Shown: one piece after another, positions 1-6,852 of the stretch
How the letters are laid out: every line of letters starts with the position of its first letter
How positions within the stretch are numbered: position 1 is the stretch's first letter
Assembly: GCF_014204515.1 (NCBI RefSeq)
Contig: NZ_JACHLI010000005.1
Coordinates: 248,001 to 312,000, forward strand
Reading direction: 5' to 3'
From: Pseudomonas nitroreducens
Lineage (GTDB): Bacteria > Pseudomonadota > Gammaproteobacteria > Pseudomonadales > Pseudomonadaceae
DNA: 64,000 bases
Position numbers and translations under genes: made by a program
Notes under the pieces: generated by a model
The model's database searches: none
Told to the model about the DNA's origin: nothing
The model's input: only the letters and a program-made list of their open reading frames with translations

Positions 1-519
1 ATCATCAACCACGAGGTCGAGGAGAAGGCCGATACCGACGGCAGTCTGCTGGCCTTCAGCGGCCGCCTGGGCTACGACATCGCCCAGGGTGGCGAGAACT
101 GGCACCTGTCGCCGTTCGTCAGCGCCGACTGGGCGCGGGTGAAGGTGGATGGCTACGAAGAGGGCAGCGGCCGTTCCACCGCGCTGGCCTATGACGAGCA
201 GAACCGCTATTCCCGTCGCCTGGGCGTGGGCCTGCAGGGCAAGTTCGATGTCTCGCCGCAGACCCAGCTGTTCGGCGAAGTCGCCGTCGAGCGTGAATAC
301 GCCGACGATACTCAGAACGTCGGCATGAACTTCACCAGCCTGCCGGACATCGGCTTCAGCCTGCAGGGCTACACCCCGCAGAGCCACCTGCAGCGCGCCA
401 CCGTCGGCGTTGCCCAGAAGCTGACCCCCGAGCTGACCCTGCGCGGCGGCTACAGCGCGCACCGCAGCAGCGACGACCTGGCCCAGGGCGTGAACCTGGC
501 GCTGAGCCTGGACTTCTGA
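1..519 (+). CDS. estA: EstA-type autotransporter esterase, C-terminal beta-barrel (5' truncated)
   Basis: The frame is open from base 1, so the gene begins outside the window and only the last 172 residues are visible. These consist of alternating beta-strand segments (for example GRLGYDIAQGG, LSPFVSADWARV, RGGYSAHRS) and end in LSLDF with a C-terminal Phe, the usual outer-membrane barrel end recognised by the Bam machinery. The strand pattern and the fbp neighbour match the translocator domain of EstA, the GDSL esterase autotransporter anchored in the Pseudomonas outer membrane. The catalytic GDSL domain is not in the window, so the esterase assignment rests on the barrel and the gene order. 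Another type V autotransporter is the alternative. Confidence 0.82.
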   Translation: MINHEVEEKADTDGSLLAFSGRLGYDIAQGGENWHLSPFVSADWARVKVDGYEEGSGRSTALAYDEQNRYSRRLGVGLQGKFDVSPQTQLFGEVAVEREYADDTQNVGMNFTSLPDIGFSLQGYTPQSHLQRATVGVAQKLTPELTLRGGYSAHRSSDDLAQGVNLALSLDF

Positions 520-525
520 CGTCCG

Positions 526-560
526 CCCCGTGCGGCTGCCATACAGGCAGCCGCACGGGG
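526..560 (+). terminator. Strong GC-rich hairpin after estA
   Basis: Perfect 15-bp stem (ccccgtgcggctgcc, 526-540, with its complement at 546-560) and a 5-base loop, beginning 7 bases after the estA stop. There is no T-run, so it may terminate inefficiently or only protect the mRNA 3' end. A second smaller hairpin (gaaggtc/gaccttc) follows at 571-589. Confidence 0.6.
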
Positions 561-717
561 GCGCGCGGCCGAAGGTCGCAATGACCTTCGTACATGGGGA
601 ACTGCCCGACACCTGTGGGCTCCAAGCAGTCGGCGAGGCCACCGTGCAGGAGGCATCGCGGTCGTTTCCACGCTAGAATGCGCCCTGATTTTTCTACCTT
701 CTCCCCTGGAGTCTTCC

Positions 718-1731
718 ATGTCCCGCGTTACCCTGAGCCGCTACCTCATCGAGCAGACCCGCAGTCACAACACCCCGGCCGACCTGCGTCACCTCGTGGA
801 AGTGGTGGCCCGCGCGTGCAAGGAAATCAGCCACGCCGTGTCCAAGGGCGCCCTGGGCGGCGTGCTGGGCAGCATGGAAACCGAGAACGTACAGGGCGAG
901 GTGCAGAAGAAGCTGGACGTGCTGTCCAACGAAATCCTCCTGGAAGCCAACGAGTGGGCCGGCAACCTGGCCGGCATGGCCTCCGAGGAAATGGACCATC
1001 CCTACCAGATTCCGGGCAAATACCCCAAAGGCGCCTACCTGCTGGTCTTCGACCCGCTGGACGGCTCCTCCAACATCGACGTCAACGTCTCGGTCGGCAC
1101 CATCTTCTCCGTGCTGCGCTGCCCGCAGGAATACCTGAGCCAGAACGACAGCCTGCGCGAGGAAGCCTTCCTGCAGAAAGGCACCACCCAGGTCGCCGCC
1201 GGCTACGCCATCTACGGCCCGCAGACCATGCTGATCCTGACCCTGGGCAACGGCGTGAAAGGCTTCACCCTGGACCGCGAGCTGGGCAGCTTCGTGATGA
1301 CCCACGACAACATCACCGTGCCCACCAGCACCGCCGAATTCGCCATCAACATGTCCAACGAGCGCCACTGGGAAGCCCCGGTGCAGCGCTACGTCAGCGA
1401 ACTGCTGGCCGGCAAGGAAGGCCCGCTGGGCAAGAACTACAACATGCGCTGGATCGCCTCCATGGTGGCCGACGTGCACCGCATCCTGACCCGCGGCGGC
1501 GTGTTCATGTACCCGCGTGATTCCCGCGAGCCGGAGAAGCCCGGCAAGCTGCGCCTGATGTACGAAGCCAACCCGATGTCCTTCATCATCGAGCAGGCCG
1601 GCGGCGCCGCCACCAACGGCCGCCAGCGCATCCTCGACATCCAGCCCGACAGCCTGCACCAGCGTGTGGCGGTATTCCTCGGCTCGAAGGAAGAAGTCGA
1701 GCGCGCCACCGCCTACCACCAGGAAGGCTGA
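718..1731 (+). CDS. fbp: Fructose-1,6-bisphosphatase, class I
   Basis: Hydrolyses fructose 1,6-bisphosphate to fructose 6-phosphate in cytoplasmic gluconeogenesis, essential in Pseudomonas growing on organic acids and amino acids. The 337 residues match the family length. The metal- and substrate-binding motif DPLDGSSNID lies at about residues 112-121, and the C-terminal catalytic stretch reads NPMSFIIEQAGGAATNG. The ATG follows a purine-rich stretch, and a tagaat sequence at 674-679 could be its -10 box. The stop overlaps the next ATG by one base (TGATG), so the DUF924 gene is translationally coupled. Confident call. Confidence 0.96.
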   Translation: MSRVTLSRYLIEQTRSHNTPADLRHLVEVVARACKEISHAVSKGALGGVLGSMETENVQGEVQKKLDVLSNEILLEANEWAGNLAGMASEEMDHPYQIPGKYPKGAYLLVFDPLDGSSNIDVNVSVGTIFSVLRCPQEYLSQNDSLREEAFLQKGTTQVAAGYAIYGPQTMLILTLGNGVKGFTLDRELGSFVMTHDNITVPTSTAEFAINMSNERHWEAPVQRYVSELLAGKEGPLGKNYNMRWIASMVADVHRILTRGGVFMYPRDSREPEKPGKLRLMYEANPMSFIIEQAGGAATNGRQRILDIQPDSLHQRVAVFLGSKEEVERATAYHQEG

Positions 1732-2336
1732 TGCGCGCCGCGCCCTGGCAGGAGCTGCTGGACTGGTGGTTCGGCAGTGCCCTGGACGCCAACGAGGTGG
1801 CCGCGCAGCGTAACGCGCTGTGGTTCGGCAAGAGCGCCTGCCAGGACGTGGACTCGGAAAACCGTTTCGGCGGCCTGGTGCGCCAGGCCCTGGACGGCGG
1901 CCTGCAGGAGTGGGAGCGCGAGCCGCAGAGCTGGCTGGCGCTGATCCTGCTGCTGGACCAGCTGCCGCGCATGATCTTCCGCGATTCTCCGCGCGCCTAC
2001 GCCGGCGACGCCCGCGCCCAGCAACTGGTGCGCCAGGGCCTGCAAGCCGGGCTCGACCGCCAGCTGCCGCGCATCGAGCGGGTATTCGTCTACATCGTGT
2101 TCGAGCACGCGGAAGACCTCGCCAGCCAGAACGAAGCCGTGCGCCTGTACCAAGCGCTGCAGGGCGAATCCAGCGAGAGCGAGAAGGTGCTGTTCGCCGG
2201 CTACCTCGCCTACGCGCGCAAGCACCAGGTGGTGGTGGAGCGCTTCGGTCGCTTCCCGCACCGCAATGCCATCCTGGGCCGTGAGTCCACGGCAGAAGAA
2301 GCGCAGTTCCTCACGGAACCCGGCTCGCGTTTCTGA
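1731..2336 (+). CDS. DUF924 family protein
   Basis: A 201-residue helical cytoplasmic protein of the DUF924 family, recognised from the N-terminal LLDWWFG, the LALILLLDQLPRMIFRDSPRAYA core (about residues 63-85) and the C-terminal FGRFPHRNAILGR. The family resembles TPR-like helical folds and has no established biochemical role. It overlaps the fbp stop by one base and is therefore co-translated with fbp. The same pairing is known in other pseudomonads, but a link to fructose bisphosphatase is inference only. Confidence 0.85.
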   Translation: MRAAPWQELLDWWFGSALDANEVAAQRNALWFGKSACQDVDSENRFGGLVRQALDGGLQEWEREPQSWLALILLLDQLPRMIFRDSPRAYAGDARAQQLVRQGLQAGLDRQLPRIERVFVYIVFEHAEDLASQNEAVRLYQALQGESSESEKVLFAGYLAYARKHQVVVERFGRFPHRNAILGRESTAEEAQFLTEPGSRF

Positions 2337-2409
2337 CTCCAACCCGGCGGCCTTTCCGCCCGCCCTGTGCCAAGCTGTTGACCGGGCCCCTCAAACAATG
2401 GAGTTGTCG

Positions 2410-2664
2410 ATGTCCTTTCGCCGCCTCGCGCTCGTCGCGTTCTGTGTCGTCCTGGCCGCTTGCAGCAAAGTGAACCAGGAGAATTATTCGAAGATCAAAA
2501 CCGGCATGAGCAAGGTCGAAGTCGAAGACCTGCTCGGCAAGCCCACCGAATGCTCCGGCGCGTTGGGCGTGTCCAGTTGCACCTGGGGCGATGAGAAAGC
2601 CTTCATCAGCATCCAGTACGCCGGTGACAAAGTGCTGCTGTTCTCCGCCCAGGGCCTGAAGTAA
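2410..2664 (+). CDS. Small BamE/SmpA-like lipoprotein
   Basis: 84 residues with a signal peptide ending in the lipobox LAAC (Cys18). The mature part KIKTGMSKVEVEDLLGKP is the repeat typical of SmpA/OmlA-like folds (BamE and relatives), and it continues to a paired Cys motif (CSGALGVSSC) that may form a disulfide. An in-frame ATG also exists at 2398, but GGAG at 2400-2403 sits 6 bases before 2410, which fixes the start there. It is probably an inner- or outer-membrane lipoprotein. It is too short to be BamE itself, and its exact function is unknown. Confidence 0.8.
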   Translation: MSFRRLALVAFCVVLAACSKVNQENYSKIKTGMSKVEVEDLLGKPTECSGALGVSSCTWGDEKAFISIQYAGDKVLLFSAQGLK

Positions 2665-2699
2665 GCGCCCGGGCAGGGCGGGCAGCCAAGGAGGAGCGA

Positions 2700-3266
2700 A
2701 TGCGTCGATCGATCACCTGGCTGGCCTGCCTGGCCGCCCCTCTGGCCATCGTGCTGGGCGGTTGCGCCGGCTCGACCCAGCAACCGCCGCAGACCGTACA
2801 GGTCGACCTCAAGCGTTACGAGGGCACCTGGTACGAGTTGGCGCGCAAGCCGATGTTCTTCCAGCGCCAGTGCGCGCAGTCCGAAGCCCATTACCGCCTG
2901 CAGGAAGACTCCAGCATCGCGGTGACCAATCGCTGCCTGACCAAGGATGGCGAATGGGACCAGGCCACCGGCCGCGCCGAAGCCCAGGTGCCGGGCCGCA
3001 CCGACAAGCTCTGGGTGCGTTTCGACAACACCTTCTCGCGCCTTTTCCCCGGTCTGGCCAAGGGTGATTACTGGGTGCTCTACGTCGACGACGACTACCA
3101 GACCGCGCTGGTGGGCAACCCGAACCGCGAATACCTCTGGCTGCTCTCGCGCCAGCCGGTGGTGCCGGACGCTACTCGCCAGCACCTGCTGGAACTGGCC
3201 CACGAACGCGGTTACCAGACCGACGACCTGATCTGGCGGACGGCGGAAACCGCCACCGCGCCCTGA
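2700..3266 (+). CDS. blc: Outer-membrane lipocalin lipoprotein Blc
   Basis: 188 residues. The signal peptide ends in LGGC (Cys22), followed by a lipocalin domain with the signature RYEGTWYELARKP (about residues 39-51) and the later strands WVRFDN and GDYWVLYVD. Bacterial lipocalins bind lysophospholipids or fatty acids at the outer membrane and are usually stress-induced. AGGAG lies just upstream of the ATG, and the preceding lipoprotein gene ends 35 bases earlier, so the two may be co-transcribed. A rho-independent terminator follows at once. Confidence 0.93.
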   Translation: MRRSITWLACLAAPLAIVLGGCAGSTQQPPQTVQVDLKRYEGTWYELARKPMFFQRQCAQSEAHYRLQEDSSIAVTNRCLTKDGEWDQATGRAEAQVPGRTDKLWVRFDNTFSRLFPGLAKGDYWVLYVDDDYQTALVGNPNREYLWLLSRQPVVPDATRQHLLELAHERGYQTDDLIWRTAETATAP

Positions 3267-3267
3267 C

Positions 3268-3295
3268 GAAAAAACGCCCCTCGGGGCGTTTTTTC
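3268..3295 (+). terminator. Rho-independent terminator after blc
   Basis: Hairpin aaaacgcccc-t-cggggcgtttt flanked by A- and T-runs directly after the blc stop. The A-run on the 5' side means it could also stop transcription arriving from the other strand. Confidence 0.93.
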
Positions 3296-3324
3296 ATGGC
3301 CTGTAGGTCGCCGGGTATCTCTAC

Positions 3325-3406
3325 GTAGGATGGGTGGAGCGAAGCGATACCCATGCTGTCCTCGCTCGGATTTCGATGGGTATTGCTGCGCTCCACGCCA
3401 TCCTAC
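3325..3406. repeat. Inverted repeat, family 1 (GTAGGATGGGTGGAGCG), copy 1
   Basis: Left arm gtaggatgggtggagcg..gataccc and right arm gggtattgctgcgctccacgccatcctac are imperfect complements around a ~22-base loop. A second copy lies at 6503-6586. Together with the element at 3463-3542 it fills the blc-hutF gap, which holds no gene. Confidence 0.85.
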
Positions 3407-3462
3407 AGAAGCGCCACGGTCCGGCCCGTGCGGCTTTTTGTAGGTGAGCTCAGTTCCGTGTT

Positions 3463-3542
3463 GGCGGATAACGCCTCCGGCGTTATGCGCCCTACGACGC
3501 ATAGTTCCGTAGGGCGGATAACCCGGAACGGGTTATCCGCCG
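3463..3542. repeat. GGCGGATAAC inverted-repeat doublet, family 2, copy 1
   Basis: Two short palindromes side by side: type B (ggcggataacgcctccggcgttatgcgcc, to 3494) and type A (gtagggcggataaccc..gggttatccgcc, 3509-3541). The same pair occurs at 11874-11962 and 40722-40812 in A-then-B order, so this copy is in the opposite orientation. It resembles REP/REPIN elements. Confidence 0.85.
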
Positions 3543-3557
3543 TTTCAGCAAAGACGC

Positions 3558-4922
3558 TTAGTCCAGCAACTCGCGAAGTACGTTGGCGAACTCGCGCGCG
3601 CTCTGTTCTTCGAGCGCATGTCGCCCGTCGCGCACGCGCCACTGCCCAGCCACCATCACATCGCGCACCTGGCGATCGCCGCCGGCGAACAGCCAGCGGT
3701 TGAGGATGGCGTCGCCACGGGCGGTCTGCAGGTAGGGGTCGCCGCCGTCCAGCACCAGCAGGTCGGCGCGCTTGCCTACCGCCAGCTCGCCGGTGGGCTG
3801 GCCGAGGGCCTGGGCGCCGCCGGCCAGCGCCGCGTCGAACAGAGTACGGCCGACCATTGGCTGGTCCTGGCCATAAAGGCGGTTGCGGCGCTGGTCGCGC
3901 AGGCGTTGGCCGTATTCCAGCCAGCGCAGTTCTTCCACCACGCTGAGCGACACGTGGCTATCCGAGCCGATGCCGAAACGGCCGTGCTGAGCCAGGTAAT
4001 CCACCGCCGGGAAGATGCCGTCACCCAGGTTCGCCTCGGTGGTCAGGCACAGGCCGGCCACCGCGCCGCTGCGGGCCATGGCGGTCACTTCGTCGGCTTC
4101 GGCATGGGTGGCGTGGACCAGGCACCAGCGCTGGTCCACGTCGACGTTTTCGTACAGCCACTGCAGCGGGCGACGGCCGCTCCAGGCCAGGCAGTCGTCG
4201 ACTTCCTTCTGCTGTTCGGCGATGTGGATATGCACCGGGCAGCCGTTGGAATCGGCGCCCAGCACCTCGGCGATCTGCTGCGGCGTCACCGCGCGCAGGG
4301 AGTGGAAGCACAGGCCGAGGTCCTGCTGCGGCTTCGTCGCCAGGTGGGCGCGCAGACCGTCGATCAGTTTCAGGTAGCTCGCGGTGCTGTTGATGAAGCG
4401 GCGCTGGCCTTCGCTGGGTGCCTGGCCGCCGAAGCCGGCGTGGGAGTAGAGCACCGGTAGCAGGGTCAGGCCGATGCCGGCATCGGTGGCGGCCTGGCTG
4501 ACGCGCAGGGCCAGTTCAGCCGGATTGGCGTAGGGCTTGCCGTCGACGTCGTGGTGCACGTAGTGGAATTCGGCGACGCCGGTGTAACCGGCCTTGAGCA
4601 TCTCGATGTACAGCTGGCGGGCGATCACGCCGACCTGCTCGGGCGACAGGCGGCCGACCAGGCGATACATCAGGTCGCGCCAGGTCCAGAAGCTGTCGTT
4701 GGGGTTGCCGGCGACCTCCGCCAGGCCTGCCATGGCGCGCTGGAAGGCGTGCGAGTGGAGGTTCGGCATGCCCGCCAGCAGTGGCCCGCCGACGCGCTCG
4801 GCGCCTTCCGCGCTGGCGTCTGGAGTGATCGCGGTGAACAGGCCGTCGGCATCGATCTCGAAGCGGACATTGCGCGCCCAGCCGGAGGGCAGCAGGGCGG
4901 TTTCGGCGAACAGGACGGACAT
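3558..4922 (-). CDS. hutF: Formimidoylglutamate deiminase
   Basis: Converts N-formimino-L-glutamate to N-formyl-L-glutamate plus ammonia, the fourth step of the five-step histidine pathway that HutG completes. The 454-residue amidohydrolase-superfamily protein has the metal motif NLHSHAFQRAMAG (His56, His58), a mid-protein HIHIAEQ and GIGSDSHVSLS near the C-terminus, all typical of HutF. It is transcribed away from hutC, and the shared intergenic region carries a HutC-type operator. HutF together with HutG implies the deiminase/deformylase branch rather than direct formiminoglutamase. Confidence 0.96.
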   Translation of the reverse strand: MSVLFAETALLPSGWARNVRFEIDADGLFTAITPDASAEGAERVGGPLLAGMPNLHSHAFQRAMAGLAEVAGNPNDSFWTWRDLMYRLVGRLSPEQVGVIARQLYIEMLKAGYTGVAEFHYVHHDVDGKPYANPAELALRVSQAATDAGIGLTLLPVLYSHAGFGGQAPSEGQRRFINSTASYLKLIDGLRAHLATKPQQDLGLCFHSLRAVTPQQIAEVLGADSNGCPVHIHIAEQQKEVDDCLAWSGRRPLQWLYENVDVDQRWCLVHATHAEADEVTAMARSGAVAGLCLTTEANLGDGIFPAVDYLAQHGRFGIGSDSHVSLSVVEELRWLEYGQRLRDQRRNRLYGQDQPMVGRTLFDAALAGGAQALGQPTGELAVGKRADLLVLDGGDPYLQTARGDAILNRWLFAGGDRQVRDVMVAGQWRVRDGRHALEEQSAREFANVLRELLD

Positions 4923-4962
4923 GCGCAGGGCCTCGCAGCGTGCTTATTGTATTAGCCTGGAA

Positions 4963-4981
4963 TTTGTATATACATATACAG
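4963..4981. promoter_or_regulatory. HutC operator between hutF and hutC
   Basis: AT-rich tttgtatatacatatacag contains the perfect palindrome TGTATATACA (4965-4974), which fits the TGTA-N2-TACA core described for HutC of P. fluorescens. Similar sites lie in front of hutH and hutU. Its place between the divergent hutF and hutC genes suggests that HutC represses both, including itself. Confidence 0.8.
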
Positions 4982-5001
4982 ACGTTTGCCGGGACCGTAA
5001 A
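4973..5001 (-). promoter_or_regulatory. Possible sigma-70 promoter for hutF
   Basis: On the minus strand, TTTACG (-35, complement of 4996-5001) is followed by a 17-base spacer and TATATG (-10, complement of 4973-4978). The -10 lies inside the HutC operator. Only the boxes and spacing support this. Confidence 0.4.
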
Positions 5002-5113
5002 CTGCCAGGCACCCGACGGTCGTCAGAGGACTTGTATGCACCGGTCGAATCCGGTACATGCCGGAGTCAGACCACCACTGCCCTGAACCGTCGCCACGAC
5101 AAGGAGTTTCCCC

Positions 5114-5881
5114 GTGCCCGCATCGTCCACGCCTACCCCGCCCGCCGAGGGTTCGTCGCTCGCCGCGCAGATGGGGGAAATTCCCGCGCCGCTGTATGCC
5201 CGCGTCAAGCAGCTGATCATCCAGCAGATCCAGTCCGGCACCTGGCCGCCGCACCACCGCGTGCCGTCCGAGGCAGAGCTGGTCGAGGAGCTGAGCGTCA
5301 GCCGCATGACCATCAACCGCGCGCTGCGCGAGCTGACCGCCGACGGCCTGCTGGTGCGCATGCAGGGCGTGGGCACCTTCGTCGCCGAGCCCAAGGGCCA
5401 GTCGGCGCTGTTCCAGGTGCAGAACATTGCCGAGGAAATCACCGCCCGCGGCCACAAGCACCATTGCGTGGTGGTCAGCCTGATCGAAGAACTGGCAACT
5501 GCCGAACGCGCGCTGGCGCTGGACGTGCGCGAAGGGCAGCGCATCTTCCACTCGATCATCGTGCACTACGAGAACGACATCCCGGTGCAGATCGAGGACC
5601 GCTACGTCAACGCAGCCGTGGCGCCGGAGTACATGAAGCAGGATTTCACCGGGCAGACGCCGTTCGCCTACCTTACCCAGGTCGCGCCGCTGAGCGAGGG
5701 AGAGCACGTGGTCGAGGCGGTGCTGCCCAGCCCCGAGGAATGCAAGCTGCTGTCCGTCGACCGCCACGAGCCGTGCCTGCTGATCCGCCGGCGTACCTGG
5801 TCGGGGCGCAATACCGTCACCAGCGCGCGCCTGCTGTACCCGGGCTCGCGCTACCGCCTGGAAGGACGTTTCAGTTCATGA
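5114..5881 (+). CDS. hutC: Histidine utilisation repressor HutC (GntR family, HutC subfamily)
   Basis: 255 residues with a GTG start chosen because AAGGAG (5101-5106) lies 7 bases upstream. The winged helix-turn-helix spans about residues 25-95 (LYARVKQLI, VPSEAELVEEL, SRMTINRALREL, GVGTFVAEP). The C-terminal UTRA effector domain follows, with FHSIIVHYEN and LIRRRTWS. HutC represses hut genes and is released by urocanate. Three TGTA-N2-TACA palindromes in this region are its likely targets. The gene overlaps hutD by 4 bases (ATGA), forming a hutCD unit divergent from hutF. Confidence 0.96.
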   Translation: MPASSTPTPPAEGSSLAAQMGEIPAPLYARVKQLIIQQIQSGTWPPHHRVPSEAELVEELSVSRMTINRALRELTADGLLVRMQGVGTFVAEPKGQSALFQVQNIAEEITARGHKHHCVVVSLIEELATAERALALDVREGQRIFHSIIVHYENDIPVQIEDRYVNAAVAPEYMKQDFTGQTPFAYLTQVAPLSEGEHVVEAVLPSPEECKLLSVDRHEPCLLIRRRTWSGRNTVTSARLLYPGSRYRLEGRFSS

Positions 5882-6468
5882 CCGATTTGAAGATCCTGCG
5901 CGCCGTCGATTACCCGGCGATGCCCTGGAAAAACGGCGCAGGCACCACCCGCGAGATCGTCCGCGATGCCGGCGACGGCCTGGAAGGTTTCGGCTGGCGC
6001 GTGTCCATCGCCGACGTCGGCGCGCCGGGGCCGTTCTCTGCGTTCATCGGCTATCAGCGCGTGATCAGCGTGCTGGAAGGTGAGGGCATGCGCCTGAACG
6101 TGGATGGCGCCCATTCGCGCGACCTGCGTGCGCTGGACGCCTTCACCTTCGATGGCGCCAGCGCGGTAGATTGCACGCTGCTGGGCGGGGCGATCCGCGA
6201 CTTCAACCTGATCTATTCGCCGACGCGTTATCGCGCGCGGTTGCAGTGGCTGAAGCTTGATGGCGCGGCGCATTACTTCAGCAGCGCATCGACCGTGCTG
6301 CTGTTCAGTGCGGGGGAGGGCGTTCATGTCAGCCTCAACGGCGCGGCCAGTGGTTTGCTGGGCCTGCATGACACGTTGATCGCCGAGGGCAGCGGCGCGC
6401 TGCGCGAATGGCGGCTGACAGTGACGGGCGGTGCGGATATCTGCGTGATCGAACTCGACGCACGCTGA
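5878..6468 (+). CDS. hutD: HutD family protein
   Basis: 196 residues of the HutD family, a bicupin-like fold, recognised from MPWKNGAGTTREI (about residues 16-28), the GWRVSIADV strand, GPFSAFIGYQRV and a DFNLIYS segment. HutD is conserved beside HutC in Pseudomonas. Work in P. fluorescens proposed that it limits hut expression, possibly by binding a pathway intermediate such as formylglutamate, but its biochemical role is not firmly settled. It is translationally coupled to hutC through a 4-base overlap, and a terminator follows. Confidence 0.93.
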   Translation: MTDLKILRAVDYPAMPWKNGAGTTREIVRDAGDGLEGFGWRVSIADVGAPGPFSAFIGYQRVISVLEGEGMRLNVDGAHSRDLRALDAFTFDGASAVDCTLLGGAIRDFNLIYSPTRYRARLQWLKLDGAAHYFSSASTVLLFSAGEGVHVSLNGAASGLLGLHDTLIAEGSGALREWRLTVTGGADICVIELDAR

Positions 6469-6472
6469 GCAG

Positions 6473-6496
6473 AAAGGGCGCCGAGAGGCGCCCTTT
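6473..6496 (+). terminator. Terminator after hutCD
   Basis: Perfect 10-bp stem aaagggcgcc-gaga-ggcgcccttt starting 4 bases after the hutD stop, with several T residues after it. It should end the hutCD transcript. Confidence 0.85.
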
Positions 6497-6502
6497 GCAT
6501 TT

Positions 6503-6586
6503 GTAGGATGGCGTGGAGCGCAGCGATACCCATCGATGTTTGCGCGGCGGACCGCATGGGTATCGCTGCGCTCCACCCATCCTACG
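6503..6586. repeat. Inverted repeat, family 1, copy 2
   Basis: gtaggatggcgtggagcgcagcgatacccat pairs with the right arm atgggtatcgctgcgctccacccatcctac around a ~22-base loop. It is nearly identical in both arms to the element at 3325-3406. It starts right after the hutCD terminator, in the 384-base gap before hutH. Confidence 0.88.
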
Positions 6587-6648
6587 GGCCAACTGGCTTT
6601 GGACTTGGAGCGCGTTTCATAAGAGCTGGAATATCGGCGCAAGAGTAT

Positions 6649-6764
6649 CCCCTCACCCCAACCCTCTCCTGGAGGGAGAGGGAGTAGATCGTGCCGGCTG
6701 ACGCTGTGGTGTCCTCCTGCACCAACCGGTCCCCTCTCCCCTTGGGAGAGGGTTAGGGTGAGGG
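6649..6764. repeat. CCCTCACCCTAACCCTCTCC repeat, family 3, copy 1
   Basis: Left end ccctcaccccaaccctctcc with a short ggagagg hairpin, and right end ggagagggttagggtgaggg, its inverted complement. The ends are about 115 bases apart. Further copies lie at 9672-9812 and 19070-19189. No coding frame is evident in the element. Confidence 0.87.
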
Positions 6765-6815
6765 CCGATCCGAGCACGGATGTATCTGCTAGGAGGCCAT
6801 CTTGTCCGCCATGCT

Positions 6816-6845
6816 GTAGAACGCCACAGGCGTCATGCGCCCTAC
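6816..6845. repeat. Degenerate family-2 half element
   Basis: The segment acgccacaggcgtcatgcgccctac resembles the type-B arm of the GGCGGATAAC doublets (for example at 3463-3494), but its left end is eroded. It lies just beyond the hutH stop. Confidence 0.5.
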
Positions 6846-6852
6846 GTCGTGG

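Noticed and set aside
3267..3557. Small protein gene between blc and hutF
   Set aside because: Open frames there lie across inverted repeats and lack ribosome binding sites or family similarity.
6503..6764. CRISPR array from the repeated segments between hutD and hutH
   Set aside because: The repeats are inverted and single, without regularly spaced direct repeats or spacers, and no cas genes are near.
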